Shown one piece after another: positions 16,681 to 26,009 of a DNA stretch of 64,000 nucleotides. Numbering within the stretch: position 1 is the first letter of the stretch; each line of letters begins with the position of its first letter. Position numbers and translations under genes: made by a program. The notes below the pieces were generated by a model. It was given only the letters and a program-made list of their open reading frames with translations. It was not told where the DNA came from and ran no database searches. This stretch comes from DATCJA01 sp963814955. GTDB taxonomy: Bacteria > Acidobacteriota > Vicinamibacteria > Vicinamibacterales > UBA2999. Location of the stretch: NCBI GenBank assembly GCA_963814955.1, contig CAWFEX010000015.1:682001-746000 (forward strand), written 5' to 3'.

Positions 16681-19600
16681 GGCTTGCCGATGATTACGGG
16701 AAATGCTTCGACCTCGCGCCGGTAAAAGGCGCGGGGGCTTTGCAGATTCCTCACGGCATTCTGGTCCGTCATCTTGTCGTCCTGCGCGAGGAGCAAACGA
16801 GTGTCGTTGTTGGTCTGCTGCATCTCCGGCACGCGTTCGACGGCATAGTCGAACCATTCGCGCACCGACACCAGACCGTCCTTCTGGCCGAGATCGGCCA
16901 TGCCCTTCTTCAAGCCTTCTTCGACCAGCGAGAAGGTCAGATAACCATGGCCCAGCTGCGAAGTCTCGAGGGCCGCCTGATAGCTTTGTGCGGCCGTCAG
17001 GATGTACATGCCCTTCTCGTAGGCCAGCTGCGCCAGCCCCTTCGAGTTCATCGGGCCGCGGCGCTTTTCTTCCGCCTCGAGCGCCTGCCCCGAGTTGCAG
17101 GCGTCGATCACCAGCACGAGCTGTCCGGCCTGAAGCCCCTCGACCGCGGATTCGAGCTCGAGGTCGGAGACGCTGTGCGAAAGAATTGTTTCAACAGCCC
17201 GGGCATCGATGCCCGCGCGGGGACCGCTGTAGCCCAGGTCGTGGGGCACCAGATAGAATCGCGCGCCCTGGGCGGTGCCGTGTCCGGCGAAATAGATGAT
17301 GACGGCGTCTTCAGGCTCTGCTTGCGCCAGCCTCGCGAATGCCGCAGGTGACCCTGGGGGTAAGGCAACATTGGCGGCCAGCCGCCTCAACGCCAGGAGC
17401 AGATTGCCCTTGGTCGCGTCCTTGTCGAGCAGCTCGACCACTTCGATGCGATCGAACCTGTCAACCTTTCCCTGCTGCGCCCTGATTTCGTCGGCAAAGT
17501 TCGTGGCGTCGGCCACTGCGTACTTCAGGTTGTACTGCGCGTTCTCGTATTGATTCACGCCCAGCGCGAGCACGTACGCTGTACCCCGCCGATTGAGAGC
17601 CGCGGCACCCGTGACAGTGACGGACGCGTCCGCGCTCTTCACATTCTCCCGGTTGAACGCGTACGCCGTTAAGCGATTCTCGCCGGCGACAATCGGCAGC
17701 GTCGCTTCAAGAGTCGTCTGCGCCCGACCACCCAGCACGTCGCCCGGCCAGAGTTTCACGAGGGTGCCGTTACGGAACAGGCGCACGTCCCTGGCGCCGC
17801 TGCCCTGTCCGCGCGCTGCGTCAGCGGGCGCCTCGGCGATGTCGATCTTCACAGTGAGCATACGCGTCGTCTGCTCGCCGGTGGCCGTGTGACTCAGAGT
17901 GACCTTTGCCTGACGCCGGTCGATTTGCTGCAGATCGCGCGGCGCTCTCGGCCGACGGCCCGAGAAGATCTCGCTTGCCAGTCCGGGGTAATACAGCTCG
18001 TTGAAGAAGATCTCGACCGGCCCGACATCGAACGTGTTCTGTGAAAACCTCCACATGATCTGCTGCCACGCGCCGGGGGAACCGTCGAACAAACCGTCGG
18101 GCGTGACTACGAGCCATTCGGGGGTGACGCTGACGCCGGCGAGCACGTCCAGATTGACCAACGTCGCCAGCTTCTCACCGGTCTGGGCATCCCAGATGTA
18201 TTCGTTGCGATCCTGCCCGACGGTGACGATCAGCCGCCCGTTCGGTGAGAACGTGGCGCCATAGACTGGGGTTTCATGCGCCAGCACGAACAGTTGCCGA
18301 CCGCTGGACGAGTCGTGAACCGCGGCGAGATTCTCGCCACCCGCTGACGTAGACGATCGACCCAGCAAACGGCCTTCCACCCCAAAGGCCGCATTCCCGC
18401 GGCTGTAGGTGATCGCAAGCCGTTTGCTGTCTCGGCTGAAGACCATTGAACCTACGTTGCGGCCGCCCACATCCAGCGTGGTCAGCGCGCGCCCCGACAT
18501 GGTGTCGTACAGCTTGATCACCGGCCGGCTCTTCTCGAGGCTCGTAATTGCGAGGACGGCGTCATTCGGGCTGAAGGTCACGCCGGGAGTGCTAATCATC
18601 GATGCGCTCTCGCCTTTGATCTCCCAGACCTTGCGGCCGCTGTCGATGTCGGTCCCTGTCATCGTGTAGGGCTGTGTCGGATCGTTCCCGGCAGAGCCCC
18701 CACCCATACCGAAACCGCCGAGACCGAATCTCGATCCGAGTCCGCCACCTCCAAGGCTGGGTGTCCCCATCTTGAACGCCACCAGGAAGCGCCCGTTCGG
18801 ACTCAGCATCGGTGGTGCACCCATGCCTGCACCGAAGAACCCCAGGTTACTGCTGTCGCTCTCCAGTTTGAGGTCGCGTAATTGCTTGCCGCTGACTGGA
18901 TCGAACGTCTTGACGTGACACTCTTGCCTGACGCCGCTGCCCCTTCCCAGCATGAACCCGGCGCCGCCACCGCGTATCTCGACGTCGCAGTACTGCACCA
19001 GAACGCCTCGGGCGTTGAACGCGAGGCGCGAAATTCGAAGGGGCGAGTCGACCTGGGGTGTGCCCGCGAATGTACCCGACGGGATCGATGCCTTGCCGAT
19101 CGGGATGGTCTGTACGACCTTTCCCGTCGCCACTTCCTTGATCACGACCGCGCTCGCTGCACTGGCGCCGGCGGGCCCCTCGAACCCGGCTTGAGCGCTC
19201 AGCCTGCCGTCGGGACTGAACGCGACGTTTCCATCGCCCGTGATCGATGAAAATGCCCGATCGGCAGCTTCCGATCGTGGCCGTGGGGCTCCAGCCGCGG
19301 TGTCCCAGACGCTCGCAGACCCGGTGACCGACAGCAGCCTCCCATCGGGAGTGAAGGTGATGTTCGAGCCGGTCCCGATCGCCGAACGAATCGGATCGGG
19401 CAAATCCGACGTGATGCCGCCCACCGATTCCATCAGCGCCCGCATCTGGTCCGGATCGATACCCGCCTGTCGCATCATGTCGTCGCGAGAAGTATCGATG
19501 GTGGGCACCGCCGAAATCGCCGCGGTCTTCTCGGTTGTGCGCAACACTCTCACTCGACTCCCGCTCGCGGTCTCGAACAACGCAATGCCCTGGCCAAGAC

Positions 19601-20759
19601 TCACCGCAAGAAGTTTCCCGTCGTCGCTGAACGTGAGCGGCGACGCGGAGAGACCGCGCATGCCGATATTCAACGCGGCGCCCGTGTTCGTCAGCTCGCG
19701 GATCTCGCGCCACGTGCCGACCTCGAACAGCTTGATCGAGCCGGATAGGACTTGGTTCGCCGCGGTCACATCGGTAGGTTCTGGACCTTCAGTAACGTTG
19801 ATCCGCGACGCGAGAATTCTGCTGTCCGGACTGAAGCCGATCCCCCCGGTGTGCGACCGGTCACCCGACGGAAACCTCCTGACCTCGCGGCCGGTTCCCA
19901 CCTCATACACCGTCACCGAGCTTTGAGGCGCGGTGTCGTCCGTCCGTACCTGGTTGTCGATGAACTTCGCGGCCAGCAACCGGCCGTCCGGGCTGAATCG
20001 CAGCTCGGTTGGCGTCGGAATCTCGCCCTGCAGCCTGAAGGTATCGATTTCGCGGCCGTTTGCCGTCTCGATGATCCGAATGGGGTTCGCCCTGACTCCG
20101 CCGCCAAAACCCAGAACGCCGCTCCGGTATGTCAGGCCGCCCGCAACAGCGGCAAGCCGGCCGTCGAGTGTCAGGGCCGTGACGGTCTGGTCGGGCGTTG
20201 CGCCACCAGCTCGATCGTTTTCCGAAACGAGCGGCGTGCCGCGAAGCTCACGCCCACTCGCGACATCCCACAGTTTCAGCTCGGTGGCTCCGAGCGACGT
20301 CAGCTGACGCGAATCCGCGCTGAACGCCACTTCCTTGATGGGGCTGGTGTGCGCACCGAAGATCCGAACGCCTCCGGTGGTGACATCCCATACACGCACA
20401 CTGCTGTCGTCCCCACCCGAGGCCATCAGCCGGCCGTCGCCGCTCACTGCAACCGCGAGCACCGGCTTTTCATGGCCATAGAGCGTGCGGAGCACGTTGC
20501 CGGTTGCGAGATCCCACAGCTTGATCGTGCTGTCCTCGCTACCTGAAACCAGGAAGCGGCCGTCGGAGCTGAGCGCGATCGCGTTGATGGCACCGGTGTG
20601 TCCGGTCTGCAGCACCAGCTCTGGTCTCGCCTGCGGCGACTGCGCCATCGGCGCAGACGACAACATCTGCATCACGACCAGCAGCGTCGTCAGGACGAGC
20701 GCCGTGATTCGAACCGTGCGGCCCGTCGGGACGGTAGGCCTGCTTTTGATTGCGTGCAT
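16677..20759 (-). CDS. Exported WD40-repeat caspase (peptidase C14) protein
   Basis: 1360-residue intact protein. The N-terminus carries a hydrophobic signal (VRITALVLTTLLVVMQMLSS, then APMAQSPQ), so the body should be exported. Residues about 45-900 are WD40-type blades, the first very regular (GHTGAINAIALSSDGRFLVS, STIKLWDLATG). A linker with repeated Gly (near 670-700) and a beta-rich segment follow. Residues 1059-1330 form a C14 caspase domain: YVLALGVNQYENAQYNLKYA, catalytic His about 1160 in IIYFAGHGTAQG and Cys about 1221 in VLVIDACNSGQ, both present. The propeller is probably the sensor and the caspase the effector. Gene order TIR, caspase, DUF4384 with short gaps implies one operon. 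Confidence 0.93.
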   Translation of the reverse strand: MHAIKSRPTVPTGRTVRITALVLTTLLVVMQMLSSAPMAQSPQARPELVLQTGHTGAINAIALSSDGRFLVSGSEDSTIKLWDLATGNVLRTLYGHEKPVLAVAVSGDGRLMASGGDDSSVRVWDVTTGGVRIFGAHTSPIKEVAFSADSRQLTSLGATELKLWDVASGRELRGTPLVSENDRAGGATPDQTVTALTLDGRLAAVAGGLTYRSGVLGFGGGVRANPIRIIETANGREIDTFRLQGEIPTPTELRFSPDGRLLAAKFIDNQVRTDDTAPQSSVTVYEVGTGREVRRFPSGDRSHTGGIGFSPDSRILASRINVTEGPEPTDVTAANQVLSGSIKLFEVGTWREIRELTNTGAALNIGMRGLSASPLTFSDDGKLLAVSLGQGIALFETASGSRVRVLRTTEKTAAISAVPTIDTSRDDMMRQAGIDPDQMRALMESVGGITSDLPDPIRSAIGTGSNITFTPDGRLLSVTGSASVWDTAAGAPRPRSEAADRAFSSITGDGNVAFSPDGRLSAQAGFEGPAGASAASAVVIKEVATGKVVQTIPIGKASIPSGTFAGTPQVDSPLRISRLAFNARGVLVQYCDVEIRGGGAGFMLGRGSGVRQECHVKTFDPVSGKQLRDLKLESDSSNLGFFGAGMGAPPMLSPNGRFLVAFKMGTPSLGGGGLGSRFGLGGFGMGGGSAGNDPTQPYTMTGTDIDSGRKVWEIKGESASMISTPGVTFSPNDAVLAITSLEKSRPVIKLYDTMSGRALTTLDVGGRNVGSMVFSRDSKRLAITYSRGNAAFGVEGRLLGRSSTSAGGENLAAVHDSSSGRQLFVLAHETPVYGATFSPNGRLIVTVGQDRNEYIWDAQTGEKLATLVNLDVLAGVSVTPEWLVVTPDGLFDGSPGAWQQIMWRFSQNTFDVGPVEIFFNELYYPGLASEIFSGRRPRAPRDLQQIDRRQAKVTLSHTATGEQTTRMLTVKIDIAEAPADAARGQGSGARDVRLFRNGTLVKLWPGDVLGGRAQTTLEATLPIVAGENRLTAYAFNRENVKSADASVTVTGAAALNRRGTAYVLALGVNQYENAQYNLKYAVADATNFADEIRAQQGKVDRFDRIEVVELLDKDATKGNLLLALRRLAANVALPPGSPAAFARLAQAEPEDAVIIYFAGHGTAQGARFYLVPHDLGYSGPRAGIDARAVETILSHSVSDLELESAVEGLQAGQLVLVIDACNSGQALEAEEKRRGPMNSKGLAQLAYEKGMYILTAAQSYQAALETSQLGHGYLTFSLVEEGLKKGMADLGQKDGLVSVREWFDYAVERVPEMQQTNNDTRLLLAQDDKMTDQNAVRNLQSPRAFYRREVEAFPVIIGKP

Positions 20760-20780
20760 GTCGCGACTCCAGATACCGGC

Positions 20781-21959
20781 CTACCGGCGATGCTCCAGCG
20801 TGACGAGCTTCACGAACATCTCCCCGTGCGCCTTGAGCGTCGTGCCTGTGGCATCGCTATTGTGCTGCACCTGAGGCGCAGGCGTGATGTTCCGGGCGAG
20901 GAAGTTGCGCAACGCGTCGATGTCGGTGGCACCTTTGATTTGCCCTTGATCCTGCGGATTCGCCCACCGCTTGAGAGCATCCAACTCATCAATTGCGTTC
21001 ATGGACCACACGAGCCATAGCTTTTCCTCGCCCTCCTCCGTGTCGAGCACAAACCCATCGCCTCTCTCGGGGATGAGCAGCTCCTGCCCGGCGGCCAGCC
21101 TTGCGGACCCGTCGTTGCTGGTGGGTGAGGGAAACAGAATGTTGAACGCTACCGCGCCTGCAGTATCAGGAGGGCTTTCGTTGATCAAGGACAGGAACCC
21201 GATCTGCGGACTGCTGAAGGAGAAGCGAATGAGATCTCCCGCTGAAAAGATTCTGTCCTCCGCCACTCGCATCGGCGCGCTTTCCGGGTTCTGCCTTGGA
21301 TCGGGGCGAACAATCACCGAGTAATCGAGCATGCGCTCTGGCACTGCTGGCGCAGCAGCCGGCGCCGCCGAAGCAGGCTCGTCAGGGCGCGCGAGGTACC
21401 AGGCGGCCGGAAGGGCAATGGCGAGCGCCGCGGCTAGAGCGCCGGCGACGAGAAGCGCCCCCTTCCGTTTGCGAGCGGCGCGCACGGCATCTGGATCGGC
21501 CCCGAGCAGGGCCTCCAACGTCGCAATCAGATCGCTGGTGTCAGCGTCCCAGCGACTATCGCGGATCTCCACCGTCTGGCGGCGAACAAGAGGCTTGAGA
21601 TCGTCGGGCAAGGCATGCGCCGGCGGCATGGATGCCCCGGCGATGAGAACAGGGATGACTCGGACGTTGCGTTCCAGGGCGGCGGAAATCTCTATCCGGA
21701 TGAAGTCCCCCCTATCGTCGAGCCTGCGGTGTCCGCTGGCATCCGTGCAGCTCAACCATTCCGGGCCGATGACCGCCAACAGTGCATCGCACGACCCGAC
21801 GGCTCGCTCGATTGTGTGCACGAAATCCACGCCAGGATCGATAGCGCTGACGTCCATGAAAACGCGACCGCGACCCAGGCGGGCCTGAAGACGGTCGAAG
21901 AGCCTGCCGGTGTGCCCTGCGCTATCCTGTCGGCGGTAGCTGATGAAAACACCAGGCAT
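20781..21959 (-). CDS. TIR-domain membrane protein with DUF4384-like C-terminus
   Basis: 392-residue protein beginning at ATG 21959 (MPGVFISYRRQDSAGHTGRL). TIR domain residues 1-150: RVFMDVSAIDPGVDF, ALLAVIGPEWL and FIRIEISAALERNVRVIPVL, which keeps the Glu that is catalytic in NADase TIRs. A transmembrane helix near 175-200 (ALLVAGALAAALAIALPAAW) follows a basic KRK stretch, placing TIR inside the cell. The C-terminal half (about 215-392: IFSAGDLIRFSFSSPQIGFL, NILFPSPTSNDGSARLAAGQ, EKLWLVWS) is DUF4384-like and extracytoplasmic. It leads the operon, 21 bases before the caspase gene, and probably transduces an envelope signal to an intracellular TIR. Confidence 0.9.
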   Translation of the reverse strand: MPGVFISYRRQDSAGHTGRLFDRLQARLGRGRVFMDVSAIDPGVDFVHTIERAVGSCDALLAVIGPEWLSCTDASGHRRLDDRGDFIRIEISAALERNVRVIPVLIAGASMPPAHALPDDLKPLVRRQTVEIRDSRWDADTSDLIATLEALLGADPDAVRAARKRKGALLVAGALAAALAIALPAAWYLARPDEPASAAPAAAPAVPERMLDYSVIVRPDPRQNPESAPMRVAEDRIFSAGDLIRFSFSSPQIGFLSLINESPPDTAGAVAFNILFPSPTSNDGSARLAAGQELLIPERGDGFVLDTEEGEEKLWLVWSMNAIDELDALKRWANPQDQGQIKGATDIDALRNFLARNITPAPQVQHNSDATGTTLKAHGEMFVKLVTLEHRR

Positions 21960-22302
21960 GAATCTTCGGCCGGTTCTGACCCTTAGCTGGCGCGATACGT
22001 ACAACGTGGGGGAGCGCCGAAACGAACGCGCTCGATAACGCCAGCGAGAGAGGCGCCGCCGAGCATGCCGGACGGCACCGTGGGTCGTGATTCTAGCATC
22101 GGCATCTTTTCCACTGTGCAGCTGCGGCCCTCTCTGGAGTTTCGGCGGCCTCGCGCTCGTTCATCAGCGGCAACCCATGGCGTGCCGGGGATACGGGTGG
22201 CCGAGGCTGCGTAAAGAATCAGGTAGCGGTTTTCGTCGCGGTCGCGACCTCATCCGTGACGGCTGGCTGCCGTGTTGCACCGCAGAAGGAACAGTCAGGA
22301 AC
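21960..22302. other. Intergenic region between divergent TIR operon and pyrophosphatase
   Basis: 343 bases with no convincing gene on either strand. On the minus strand TAGAAT (complement of 22094-22099 area) could be a -10 for the TIR operon, but no good -35 is seen. No repeat or RNA structure recognised. Confidence 0.4.
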
Positions 22303-22990
22303 GTGAAGACGCGACACTTTCTGCTCGTCTGTACTTTTTCCGTGTGCGGTTGCGGCGCAGGACTATGGCCGCCCACCCGCGGTCCTGCCGCCGCCGGCGA
22401 CAAGTGCGCTGGCAACAAGCCTGAAAAGCGCCGCGGCACATGCGAAACACGTGTGGCGCGACACGGCGCCCATCAACAGCGACGGCACCGTCAACGGCTA
22501 CATCGAGATCGCCCGTGGTGACAGGCGCAAGTGGGAGTTCGACATGCGCGCCAACGCTCGCGCGATCGATCGGATGATTCCGGAGGATATCGGCGGGTAC
22601 CCGGTCAACTACGGCTTCGTGCCGCAGACCGTGTCGTACGACGGCGATCCGTTCGATGTGCTGGTGCTGGGGCCGCCGCTGCCGGACGGCCGTCTCGTGC
22701 GCGGGGTGATCGTGGGTGTGATGTTCATGGAGGACGAGAAAGGCCTCGATTCCAAAGTGGTCATCTCTCAGCTGGGCGCCGACCGACGTCCGCTATACGC
22801 GCTCACGCCGGACGTGCAGCAGGAGATCGGCGGCTATTTCGCGCGCTACAAGCAGCACGAGCCCGGCGCATTCTCGAAGGTGCCGGGGTGGGGATCGGTG
22901 GCCGAGGGTCGCGCGTACGTCGCGATGACCCACGCGTTCTTCCAAAGTTGCGGCAGACGTGCGGGAACGTCGTGCACCGTCGAAAAGTGA
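22303..22990 (+). CDS. Exported inorganic pyrophosphatase (frameshifted signal peptide)
   Basis: Family I inorganic diphosphatase: GDRRKWEFDMRANARAIDRM, IGGYPVNYGFVPQTVSYDGD and PFDVLVLGP carry the catalytic acidic residues; length of the mature part is normal. An N-terminal extension reads as a signal peptide: GTG 22303 after CAGGA opens VKTRHFLLVCTF. In the next frame AVAAQDYGRPPAVLP continues without interruption into KHVWRDTAPINSDGTVNGYI. The switch falls at a run of five T (22335-22339), and dropping one T joins the parts, so a sequencing insertion is likely. An exported pyrophosphatase is unusual because the substrate is normally cytoplasmic. Confidence 0.82.
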
Positions 22991-22997
22991 AATCCTC

Positions 22998-24692
22998 TCA
23001 ACTCGCGAGCTCGCGGCGAACACGCTCGCGCTCCCGGTCGATCTGATCCGGCGTCGCCCCGAGGCGCTGAAGGATGGCCGCCGTAAGGCCAAGCGCCACC
23101 TCCGCTTCTCCCGACACCACTACGTCGGCGCCAGCCGCCCGCAATGCGGACACTTCGCGCAGGTAGTTGGCGCGCACCAGGATCTGGACAGTCGGATTCT
23201 GCTCGCGGGCGATGCGAAGCAGCTCTTTCACATGAGGCAATCCGGCCGCGCTGACGATGAAGCTTGCCGCGTCTTCGACCCGTGCCGCGGCCAGGACGCC
23301 GGCCTGAGTTGAATCGCCGAGAATCACCTCGACACCCTCCGAGCGAAGTGCGCGGACGGTGTCTACGTTCATTTCCACGACTGTCGGCGTGATTTCGTTC
23401 TCGCGCAGCAGGCGCGCGACTGTGCGGCCAATGGGTCCAAATCCGACGACCACGGCCCGGTGAGAGGGTGACGGCGTCGGGGCTGGAGTCACGGACGGCT
23501 CGCGCGACATCGGTCGTCCTCGCCGCGCAATCCACCGATCGAGAGGTCCGATGGCACGGAACAGAAGAGGGTTGAGCGTGATCGATACGATCGAGGCGCC
23601 GACGAGAGTATTCGTCGCCTCACGCGTCAGCACCCCCAACGTATTGCCCAGGGTGGCCACGATGAACGAGAACTCGCCGATCTGTGCCAGCGCCACGGCA
23701 ACCGAGATTGCGGTCCTGAACGGATATCGCATCAGGCGCACGATCGCGAATGCCGCCAGCGGTTTACCGATGAGAATGACGGCCAGCGTGGCAACGATCA
23801 TCGACGGCGCCGCCCACAGGATGGCGGGATCCAGCAGCATTCCCACCGACACGAAGAACAACACGGCAAACGCATCGCGCATGGGAAGGGCGTCGGCCGC
23901 CGCCCGCACGCTGAACTCCGATCGTCCGACCACCAGCCCGGCCAGGAACGCGCCGAGCGCCATCGAAACACCGAACACCTCCGCCGCCGCGACCGCAATC
24001 CCGAGCGCAATTGCCAGCACCGCCAGCGTGAACAGTTCGCGCGACTGCATCCGCGCGACCTGCGCGAGCAGCCACGGCAGAATGCGTCCGCCCGACACGA
24101 CGATGAACACGGTGAACACAGCCACTTTCAGGATGGCAACCGCAACGGCGATGAGCGGCGACGCACTTTCCGTCTGGCCAACCGTCGCGGACATGAGGAC
24201 GAGCACCAGAACGGTGAACAGATCCTCGACCACGAGCCAACCGACCGCGATATGGCCAGTGGGGGTGTGCAACTGTCCGTAGTCCGAGAGCACACGCACC
24301 AGAACCACGGTGCTGGCAACGGACAGAGCGATGCCGAACACGAGCCCCGCGGCAAGATCCCATCCGGCCATATGCGCAACACCGGCGCCCAGCGCGGTGG
24401 CGACGAGGCTCTGGACGACCGCGCCTGGAATAGCGACGCGGCGCACCGCGAGCAGCTCTTCGACATGGAACTGAAGGCCGACGCCGAACATGAGCAGGAT
24501 GACACCGATCTCCGCGAGCTGTTCTGCGAGGCCGCGATCCGCGACGAACCCAGGAGTATATGGACCAACAAGGATGCCGGCGACGAGATATCCGACGATG
24601 GGAGAGAGGCGCAGACGCTGAGTGATGCAGCCGCCGATGAAGGCTGCGACCAGACCTCCGGTCAGCGTCAGGACGAGGTTGAAGTCGTGCAT
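22998..24692 (-). CDS. CPA2-family cation:proton antiporter with TrkA-N domain (Kef-like)
   Basis: Inner-membrane monovalent cation/proton antiporter, 564 residues from ATG 24692 (MHDFNLVLTLTGGLVAAFIG); a GTG at 24707 is an alternative. About twelve hydrophobic helices cover residues 1-385. Seen: LSPIVGYLVAGILVGPYTPG, VILLMFGVGLQFHVEELL, GWLVVEDLFTVLVLVLMS and ALAQIGEFSFIVATLG, all characteristic of CPA2. Residues about 410-530 form a RCK/TrkA-N NAD-binding domain (VVVGFGPIGRTVARLLREN) that gates such transporters. K+/H+ exchange is likely by family. Convergent with the pyrophosphatase, seven bases apart. Confidence 0.94.
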   Translation of the reverse strand: MHDFNLVLTLTGGLVAAFIGGCITQRLRLSPIVGYLVAGILVGPYTPGFVADRGLAEQLAEIGVILLMFGVGLQFHVEELLAVRRVAIPGAVVQSLVATALGAGVAHMAGWDLAAGLVFGIALSVASTVVLVRVLSDYGQLHTPTGHIAVGWLVVEDLFTVLVLVLMSATVGQTESASPLIAVAVAILKVAVFTVFIVVSGGRILPWLLAQVARMQSRELFTLAVLAIALGIAVAAAEVFGVSMALGAFLAGLVVGRSEFSVRAAADALPMRDAFAVLFFVSVGMLLDPAILWAAPSMIVATLAVILIGKPLAAFAIVRLMRYPFRTAISVAVALAQIGEFSFIVATLGNTLGVLTREATNTLVGASIVSITLNPLLFRAIGPLDRWIARRGRPMSREPSVTPAPTPSPSHRAVVVGFGPIGRTVARLLRENEITPTVVEMNVDTVRALRSEGVEVILGDSTQAGVLAAARVEDAASFIVSAAGLPHVKELLRIAREQNPTVQILVRANYLREVSALRAAGADVVVSGEAEVALGLTAAILQRLGATPDQIDRERERVRRELAS

Positions 24693-24774
24693 GGACGATC
24701 CTGTCACGAATCGGAGAGCGTCTTCGAAGGTCGAGCGTGAATGTCGCGCGGCGGCGCGCGCGTAGGCTATCGCC

Positions 24775-25416
24775 TTACTTCGGCGAGAACTGGTCGTAGC
24801 TGGCTTTTTCGGGTGTGCAGTCCCAGGGCAGGATCTCGCCGTCGGGAAGCTTCTGATACGTGAAGGTGACGACGAGAGGCTTGGCGTAATTGACCGGGTC
24901 GTAATGTGTGACGACGATGGTCATCCGGTTCCCGTTCGCGGTGAAGCGCTCTTCCGTGCGCATCTGGTCGGACTGGACCAGGCCGGGTGCGCCCAGGGTG
25001 TCGAGAATGCCGGCGCGCTGGCCAACGGTGTCAATCACCAGAACGTCGCCCTCGTAGCGGCCCACCGACCGTCCCAGATGCGGATGCTCCTTCACCGTGT
25101 AGGGAGCGTCCTTGGCGGCAAGTCCAGGCTTGATTGGCACGCGCCGCCGAACGTCCATGAACTCGTAATTGATCTCGACCTCACCTCCGCGCTGGCGCAC
25201 TTCGATCGGCGGTGATGGCGTGTGCATCACCCGCGTAAAGGTTGCGGGGATGCACTGCATGGCCGGGTCGTCCTTCAGATAGTTGTACCTCGCGCGCGCG
25301 GCCTCTCCGGCCGGCGTCAACGTCATGTCGATCTTTGCGTTTCCCGCGAGAATCCAGACACCGTCCAGATCGGCACGCCCGCCCTGAGCTGACAGCGCGA
25401 CGGCGGTGCCGAGCAC
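24775..25416 (-). CDS. Secreted acidobacterial protein paired with DUF6152
   Basis: About 213 residues, exported, function unknown. The body reads GRADLDGVWILAGNAKIDMT, then HPHLGRSVGRYEGDVLVIDT and MRTEERFTANGNRMTIVVTH, sharing the 'GRYEGDVLVIDT...TERF' core with the DGKPDLSG-type paralogs elsewhere in the window. The Met assigned at 25416 (GTG) gives only a stub signal (LGTAVALSAQ). A better start is GTG 25442, giving MEYRQS, whose frame reaches the signal peptide only if one base is missing near 25430. It follows the DUF6152 gene closely. Confidence 0.75.
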   Translation of the reverse strand: MLGTAVALSAQGGRADLDGVWILAGNAKIDMTLTPAGEAARARYNYLKDDPAMQCIPATFTRVMHTPSPPIEVRQRGGEVEINYEFMDVRRRVPIKPGLAAKDAPYTVKEHPHLGRSVGRYEGDVLVIDTVGQRAGILDTLGAPGLVQSDQMRTEERFTANGNRMTIVVTHYDPVNYAKPLVVTFTYQKLPDGEILPWDCTPEKASYDQFSPK

Positions 25417-25452
25417 TGTCAGCGAGACTGCCGGTACTCCACCGCCACCCTT

Positions 25453-25896
25453 TCACTTCGCCCGCTCCGGTTCGCAATTGACGGTCTCGCCGTTGGCGAT
25501 CGCTTCGCGGAACGCGGCAAATCCGCAATCACGGAGGATCGACGAATCCGGCAGCACGGCGGTGCGGAAATAGGCGAGGTTATCCAGCGAGCGGCTTGGA
25601 CTCGCATTGATCGTCACCGTATCGCCGACTCGGAGCAGCTGGAACGGCACCTTCCGGCGGATCAGCGCGTTTCTGTCGGACCACTCGATCAGCCATTCCT
25701 TCAGCGTGCCGTCTGGCTGTTTGACTTCGAGCGTGATCCGCGAGTGAGGGTTCCGGATGTCGAGCTCCTTGATCCTGCCTGTCAGGTTCATCGCCTTCGA
25801 GTTGTCGAAGTTCACGGTGACCGAATGGTGACCCAGGGTAGCGGCACCAAGCGAGAGCCACACAGCCATGCTTGCGACGATCGCTTTCCTCACCAT
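25453..25896 (-). CDS. DUF6152-family exported protein
   Basis: 147-residue small exported protein: signal peptide VRKAIVASMAVWLSLGAATL then the invariant GHHSVTVNFDNSKAMNLTGR, followed by IRNPHSRITLEVKQPDG and LLRVGDTVTINASPSR, the standard DUF6152 order. Members occur in many acidobacterial and proteobacterial genomes beside secreted proteins such as the next gene; the biochemical role is unknown. A second member is at 50559-50927, again beside a related partner. Confidence 0.9.
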   Translation of the reverse strand: MVRKAIVASMAVWLSLGAATLGHHSVTVNFDNSKAMNLTGRIKELDIRNPHSRITLEVKQPDGTLKEWLIEWSDRNALIRRKVPFQLLRVGDTVTINASPSRSLDNLAYFRTAVLPDSSILRDCGFAAFREAIANGETVNCEPERAK

Positions 25897-25934
25897 CTGT
25901 TCCCCTCGTGCGAAACGATATCTCGCACCAACTG

Positions 25935-25988
25935 ACGTAGTGTCCGCCTTCAGGCGGACTCAGGTCCGGCTAAAGCCGGACACTACGT
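25935..25988. repeat. ACGTAGTGTCCGNC double-hairpin repeat
   Basis: Outer arms ACGTAGTGTCCG and CGGACACTACGT enclose two small hairpins (GTCCGCC TTCA GGCGGAC and GTCCGGCT AA AGCCGGAC). Same family as 9015-9068 and 53410-53486. Located between two minus-strand genes. Confidence 0.85.
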
Positions 25989-26009
25989 CTGCAGAACCGG
26001 TCCTAGCCA

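Noticed and set aside
18847..19713. 288-codon frame within the WD40-caspase gene
   Set aside because: Same-strand shadow of regular WD40 repeats; composition is low-complexity and basic.
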